Shown here: positions 34,281-37,678 of the stretch, in pieces
Layout of the letters: the number at the start of each line of letters is the position of its first letter
How positions within the stretch are numbered: position 1 is the stretch's first letter
DNA from: an uncultured Pseudomonadota bacterium
Lineage (GTDB): Bacteria > Pseudomonadota > Gammaproteobacteria > Steroidobacterales > Steroidobacteraceae
Direction: 5' to 3'
DNA length: 37,678 bases
Assembly (NCBI GenBank): GCA_903938365.1
Contig: CAJACZ010000019.1
Coordinates: 1 to 37,678, forward strand
Notes under the pieces: generated by a model
Told to the model about the DNA's origin: nothing
Seen by the model: only the letters and a program-made list of their open reading frames with translations
Databases searched by the model: none
Program-made: the position numbers and the translations under genes

Positions 34281-34748
34281 TCAGAGGTAGCGCCAGACCG
34301 CGAATGCCGCGGCCTGGCCACAGCGCGCGCCGCGCTCGTCGAGCAGGTTCCACACCGTGGCCTGCTCGATCATGAAGCGCCTGCCCGTGCCCGAGATGCG
34401 CACGCCTGCGTAGTCGTCCACGAATCCCTGGCTGGACACCGCGGAGAGCAGGCGCTCGCGTTCGCCGCGCTCCGGAGCTTCGGCCGTGAGGCGCGACGGC
34501 GTACGGGTGAACTTGTCCCAGGGCATTTCCCACAGCGCGAGCGCGGCGGCATTCCCGTAGTTCAGCACCGGATCCGCCTCCAGCCCATGGGAGACGATCA
34601 CGAGTGGCGCATGCTGCAACGCGGCCGCCACGCCTGCCGCATCGGGGACCCCGGCAGGCAGGAGGTCGCGGCCGGTGAGCAGACGGTGGCTGTCGACGAT
34701 GCGCCGCGCCTGGAGGACGGCCGCCGCCGCCCGCCACGCCGGGGTCAA
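34281..34748 (-). CDS. MEKHLA domain protein
   Basis: This 155-residue protein is a stand-alone MEKHLA domain, a PAS-like fold. LVIVSHGLEADPVLNYGNAAALALWEM, KFTRTPSRLTAE and GVRISGTGRRFMIEQATVWNL match the family as I remember it. The domain is best known at the C-terminus of plant HD-ZIP III proteins. Bacterial copies are stand-alone proteins of unknown role, possibly sensing a small ligand. There is no ATG at the proper place. A TTG at 34748 overlaps the BON gene's TGA as TTGA, so translation is probably coupled to that gene. It converges with plsB across 42 bases. Confidence 0.8.
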   Translation of the reverse strand: MTPAWRAAAAVLQARRIVDSHRLLTGRDLLPAGVPDAAGVAAALQHAPLVIVSHGLEADPVLNYGNAAALALWEMPWDKFTRTPSRLTAEAPERGERERLLSAVSSQGFVDDYAGVRISGTGRRFMIEQATVWNLLDERGARCGQAAAFAVWRYL

Positions 34749-35284
34749 GGGACGACGGCGATGCGGTTGTGGACCGTGCGGACGCCCGAGATGCCTTCAG
34801 CGGCCCTGCCGGCCGCGCTCTTTGCCGATTCGGTACCGACGAAGCCACTGAGCAGCACTTCGCCGTTGCGCACCTCAGTGTTGATGGCGATCGCCTCGCC
34901 GAGGCTGGCCCGAGCCAGTGCGGTCTTGAGCTTCGCCTGGATGGTGGTGTCGTCGAGGGTGCGGCCCGCGGATCGGCCCGCCTCGAGGACGACGATGGCG
35001 TCGAACACGTTCCCTTCGCCCGCCATGTCGGCGCCGACGCGCAGCGCCTCGCTCTTCTGGAAGGCGGTTTCGACGAAGCCCCCGAACTGCAGCTTGCCCT
35101 TGCGCACCTCGACGTTGAGGCGGGCAGCCGCTGTCTTGTTCACGTCGGCGAGCGCAGCCTTGGTCCGCGTGGCCAGCGTCGAGTCGCTCAGCACCTGGGT
35201 GGGACTCTTGGCCAGCGCCGTCGGCACTGCCGGGGCGAGACCCAGGAGGAGGGCCGCGAGGACGGTGAACAGTGGCTTGTGCAT
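34745..35284 (-). CDS. Periplasmic protein with two BON domains
   Basis: This 179-residue protein has a signal peptide (to about residue 26, APAVPTALAKS) and two BON domains (about 36-95 and 110-178), each with the DSTLATRTKAAL/DDTTIQAKLKTAL helix and the VRKGKLQFGGFVET/VRNGEVLLSGFVGT strand-turn. BON proteins such as OsmY and DolP bind phospholipid and stabilise the envelope under osmotic or membrane stress. The ATG at 35284 has GGAG nine bases upstream. The gene is 37 bases after arfB on the same strand. Confidence 0.9.
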   Translation of the reverse strand: MHKPLFTVLAALLLGLAPAVPTALAKSPTQVLSDSTLATRTKAALADVNKTAAARLNVEVRKGKLQFGGFVETAFQKSEALRVGADMAGEGNVFDAIVVLEAGRSAGRTLDDTTIQAKLKTALARASLGEAIAINTEVRNGEVLLSGFVGTESAKSAAGRAAEGISGVRTVHNRIAVVP

Positions 35285-35321
35285 GGTTGTGGGCTCCGGT
35301 TCCGGCAGGCGTGCTGCGCGG

Positions 35322-35744
35322 TCAGTCATCGTGGTGGATCTTGCCGCGCCCGGACTTGGTGCCCGAGCGTCGCGTCTTGCTTTCCAGTCGACGTTCCTTC
35401 GACGCACGCGTTGGCCTGGTGGCGTAACGGACTTTCGGTTCGACCAGGGCGCGTCGCAGCAGTTCCGCGAGCCGCCCCTCGGCCTCCCGGCGGTTGCCTT
35501 CCTGCGTGCGGTGGTTGCGGGCGATGATCAGCACAGAGCCTTCGTCCGTCAGCCGCTGGCCCGCGAGGGTGCGCAGCCTGGCCTTGACGCGCGGCGCGAG
35601 CACCGCGGTCCCGGCCAGGTCGAAACGCAGCTGCGCCGCGGTGGCCACCTTGTTGACGTTCTGTCCACCCGGGCCGCCGGAGCGCACGAACACCAGGCTG
35701 TAGTCGCGATCGGGGATCACCAGCCCGTCGATCTCAATCGGCAT
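35322..35744 (-). CDS. arfB: Alternative ribosome-rescue factor (RF-1-like peptidyl-tRNA hydrolase)
   Basis: This 140-residue protein is exactly the length of E. coli ArfB (YaeJ). The catalytic GGQ is in RSGGPGGQNVNK (Gln28), followed by the RF-1 domain and a basic disordered tail (about 100-140, with KERRLESKTRRS and RGKIHHDD) that enters the empty mRNA channel of stalled ribosomes. It hydrolyses peptidyl-tRNA on ribosomes lacking a stop codon. It overlaps the end of the MscS gene by 11 bases. Confidence 0.94.
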   Translation of the reverse strand: MPIEIDGLVIPDRDYSLVFVRSGGPGGQNVNKVATAAQLRFDLAGTAVLAPRVKARLRTLAGQRLTDEGSVLIIARNHRTQEGNRREAEGRLAELLRRALVEPKVRYATRPTRASKERRLESKTRRSGTKSGRGKIHHDD

Positions 35745-36924
35745 CGGAATCGCTGCGGGAGCTGCGCGTCATCATGGCGCCCGGCTCGAGCACCCGGACC
35801 TCGTGCTGCGAGACCGGGATCTTGATGCCGTTGTCGCGGAACAGCTTCCAGATGCGGCGGTTCACGTCGGAGCGCACGTTGTTGACGCCGTTCATGGGGT
35901 CGCGGATCCAGAAGCGCGCTTCGAGCTTCATGCCGTAGTCCTCGAAGGACATCAGGCGCGACACGGGGCCCGGGTCGCGCAGGATGCGCGGGTGCGTGGC
36001 GGTCGCCTCGATCAGCAGTTCGAGGGCGCGTTCCGGGTCGTCGTCGTAGCTGATCATCACCGGCAGGCGCAGGCGGACGCGCTGGTCCGAGTAGCTCCAG
36101 TTGATCACGGAATTGGTGATCAGGTTCTGGTTGGGCACCAGGGTTTCGACGCCGTCGCGGTCGCGCACGACGACATAGCGGCCGCGCAGTTCCTGCACCC
36201 AGCCGAAGTTCTCGGTGCTGGTCCCCGTGTGCTGGGTGAAGCTGATGACATCGCCGGGCTTGATGGACTTGTCCATCAGCAGCACGAAGCCGCTGACGAA
36301 GTTGCTGGCGATGGCCTGCAGGCCGAAGCCCAGGCCCACGCCGATGGCGCCGGTCAGGACGGTGAGCGCGGTCAGATCCACGCCGGCCGCGTTGATGCCG
36401 AGCAGGATGCCCAGGCCCACCAGCAGGAAGTGCGCGAACTTGGAGATGCCGATGCGCGTCGAGAGCGCCACGGCGTCCATGGCCATGACGCGGCGCTCGA
36501 GGGTGCGCGCGATCAGGCTCGTGATGAGCACGAAGCCTGTCACGACCACTACGCCCCTCATCACCGCCCACAGGCTGAAGGTGGCCTTGCCCGGGAGCAG
36601 GTCGATGCTGTCGAGCGAAGATTCGAGCTTCCCGAACCAGCCCAGCAGGTGGAAGCCGATCGCGAGCCAGATCGCGAGGGTCAGCCGGTTCTCCCAGCCG
36701 CGCAACCAGCTCTTTTCGCCCAGCAGGATCGCCAGCAGGTGCACGCCCATGCGGACCAGCAGCAGCGCCGCGACGAGCTGCAGCGCGATGTCCAGCACGG
36801 CGGTGGGCAGATCCAGCGAGCCGGCGGCGCCGCGCAGCGGAAGCAGCAGGAGCAGGGCGACCAGATAAGGTGCACCGACCACGCCCGTCTCGAGCAGCGG
36901 CCACTGCCAGCCGTCACGGGGCAT
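35734..36924 (-). CDS. Mechanosensitive ion channel (MscS family)
   Basis: From the ATG at 36924 the protein has 396 residues: four membrane segments, then the MscS pore helix and beta domain (LTGAIGVGLGFGLQAIASNFVSGFVLLMDKSIKPGDVI, LVPNQNLITNSVINWS), and a C-terminal alpha/beta cage. It opens under membrane tension to release solutes. The ATG at 36924 has no SD, and the same frame continues upstream for more than 50 codons with no ATG, GTG or TTG, encoding another credible membrane helix (about residues -32 to -10). A noncanonical start near 37080 (ATC, eight bases after TGAGG) or a CTG at 37047 is possible. It overlaps arfB by 11 bases and follows the DUF465 gene. Confidence 0.88.
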   Translation of the reverse strand: MPRDGWQWPLLETGVVGAPYLVALLLLLPLRGAAGSLDLPTAVLDIALQLVAALLLVRMGVHLLAILLGEKSWLRGWENRLTLAIWLAIGFHLLGWFGKLESSLDSIDLLPGKATFSLWAVMRGVVVVTGFVLITSLIARTLERRVMAMDAVALSTRIGISKFAHFLLVGLGILLGINAAGVDLTALTVLTGAIGVGLGFGLQAIASNFVSGFVLLMDKSIKPGDVISFTQHTGTSTENFGWVQELRGRYVVVRDRDGVETLVPNQNLITNSVINWSYSDQRVRLRLPVMISYDDDPERALELLIEATATHPRILRDPGPVSRLMSFEDYGMKLEARFWIRDPMNGVNNVRSDVNRRIWKLFRDNGIKIPVSQHEVRVLEPGAMMTRSSRSDSDAD

Positions 36925-37090
36925 GGACGTGCCGGTTTTGCGAAACCAGCCGCGGATGAAGTGCGCGGCGGTTGCGGCGAGCGCGGCGGCGAGCAGGATC
37001 GCGATGATTTCCGCGAGTATGCCCGGACGGGTGAGTTCGACGAACAGGTTGCCGGCGGCACCTTTGGAAACGGATTCGATGGCGGTGGCC

Positions 37091-37321
37091 TCAGGCGTTG
37101 AGATCGGGGATCAACTGGCTCTGCTGGCGTTCGATCTGGTCCTTGAGCATCAGTTTGCGTTTCTTCAGGCGCTTGATCTGGATCTCGTCGACGTAGATGT
37201 CCATGGAGAGCCTGGAGATCACCTCGTCCAGGTCGCGGTGCTCGATGCGGAGCTGGCGCAGTTTTTCCACGTTGCGGAAAAGCTCGCGGTCGACGTTGTC
37301 TTTCTCTTCGTTTTCCGTCAT
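37091..37321 (-). CDS. YdcH-like DUF465 family protein
   Basis: This 76-residue protein is a small helical DUF465/YdcH-type protein: ELFRNVEKLRQLRIEHRDLDEVIS and DEIQIKRLKKRKLMLKDQIERQQSQL form two charged helices likely to pair as a coiled coil. The function is unknown. Its ATG directly follows the TAA of the rnm gene (TAAATG), so it belongs to the same operon. Its own TGA is followed by the MscS channel gene. Confidence 0.88.
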   Translation of the reverse strand: MTENEEKDNVDRELFRNVEKLRQLRIEHRDLDEVISRLSMDIYVDEIQIKRLKKRKLMLKDQIERQQSQLIPDLNA

Positions 37322-37678
37322 TTACAGCTGGCTGACGATCGAATCGAGGTCTTGGGGTAGCTTAACGAAGCGTCCGGGGGTATTCCATCGCAGCGCCGGG
37401 TCGTGGAAATCCGAGCCGGTGGAGGCGGCCAGTCCCGAGCGCCGCGCGAGAGTCGCGAGGCGGTCGAGATCACCGTGTGCCATGCCGGCGACGCTCACTT
37501 CCATGCCGTGGCCGCCCAGGCTGCGGAATTCCTCGATGAGCTGGCGCAGCGCGCCCGCCGACAGGCGATAGCGGTGCGGATGGGCGAGCACGATCTTTGC
37601 TCCGGCGCTCCCCAGCACGGCCAGAGTCTCCTCGAGGCCCGGCCATTCGGCCGCCACATGCCCCGGCTTGCCGCGGCC
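37322..37678 (-). CDS. PHP-domain phosphoesterase, RNase AM (YciV)-like, C-terminal part
   Basis: This is the last 118 residues of a PHP-family protein whose start lies beyond the right edge. GRGKPGHVAAEWPGLEETLAVLGSAGAKIVLAHPHRY and GSDFHDP are the YciV/RNase AM pattern, with metal-ligand His in AHPHRY and Asp/His in GSDFHD. The family hydrolyses nucleoside 3',5'-bisphosphates and degrades short RNAs 5'-3', and in E. coli matures 5S and 16S rRNA ends. The DUF465 gene begins right after the stop. Confidence 0.85.
   Translation of the reverse strand, partial: GRGKPGHVAAEWPGLEETLAVLGSAGAKIVLAHPHRYRLSAGALRQLIEEFRSLGGHGMEVSVAGMAHGDLDRLATLARRSGLAASTGSDFHDPALRWNTPGRFVKLPQDLDSIVSQL

Overview
The window is dense, very GC-rich chromosomal DNA with about 37 protein genes, short gaps, and no tRNA, rRNA, CRISPR array or insertion sequence that I can see. 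The gene set (a PlsB-type glycerol-3-phosphate acyltransferase, biosynthetic arginine decarboxylase SpeA, GreB, ArfB, a YciV/RNase AM-type PHP protein, a YigB-like HAD phosphatase) points to a gammaproteobacterium. The high GC and the homospermidine synthase suggest a Steroidobacter-, Nevskia- or Xanthomonas-like lineage rather than an enteric; that placement is inference.

Layout. 1-9.1 kb: a prolyl-oligopeptidase-type S9 peptidase cut by the left edge, a HAD phosphatase, a membrane protein of unknown function, an SDR, an uncharacterised 142-residue protein, a NUDIX hydrolase, an aldo/keto reductase, an AhpD-like protein overlapping a small membrane protein, an exported SAM methyltransferase lipoprotein, and a stand-alone RRM protein with a long leader. 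9.1-12.7 kb: a secreted DUF1838 protein with its own extended -10 promoter and terminator, a methyltransferase overlapping a 118-residue unknown, and a double-VOC protein. 12.7-18.3 kb: a divergent block with speA-sseA on the minus strand and GST-homospermidine synthase on the plus strand, then greB. 18.3-26.6 kb: a plus-strand run of a 66-residue protein, an M13 metallopeptidase lipoprotein, LemA, two TPM-domain proteins, an L,D-transpeptidase, a rhomboid protease, and an isolated contractile tail-sheath-like protein with no other phage genes around it. 26.6-37.7 kb: a fused HyuA-HyuB 5-oxoprolinase, a small alpha/beta hydrolase, a second SDR, plsB with a small overlapping upstream ORF, and a minus-strand operon of rnm(yciV)-DUF465-mscS-arfB-BON-MEKHLA.

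Themes. Envelope functions dominate the centre: a lipoprotein peptidase, LemA/TPM, peptidoglycan cross-linking and an intramembrane protease. Arginine-to-polyamine metabolism sits in the divergent speA/hss block, although the agmatine-to-putrescine step is not encoded here. Signals that look worth testing are the orphan tail sheath, several transcripts that appear leaderless, a possible noncanonical start codon for the MscS channel, a possible leader ORF coupled to plsB, and seven convergent gene pairs that lack terminators, three of which overlap at their stop codons.
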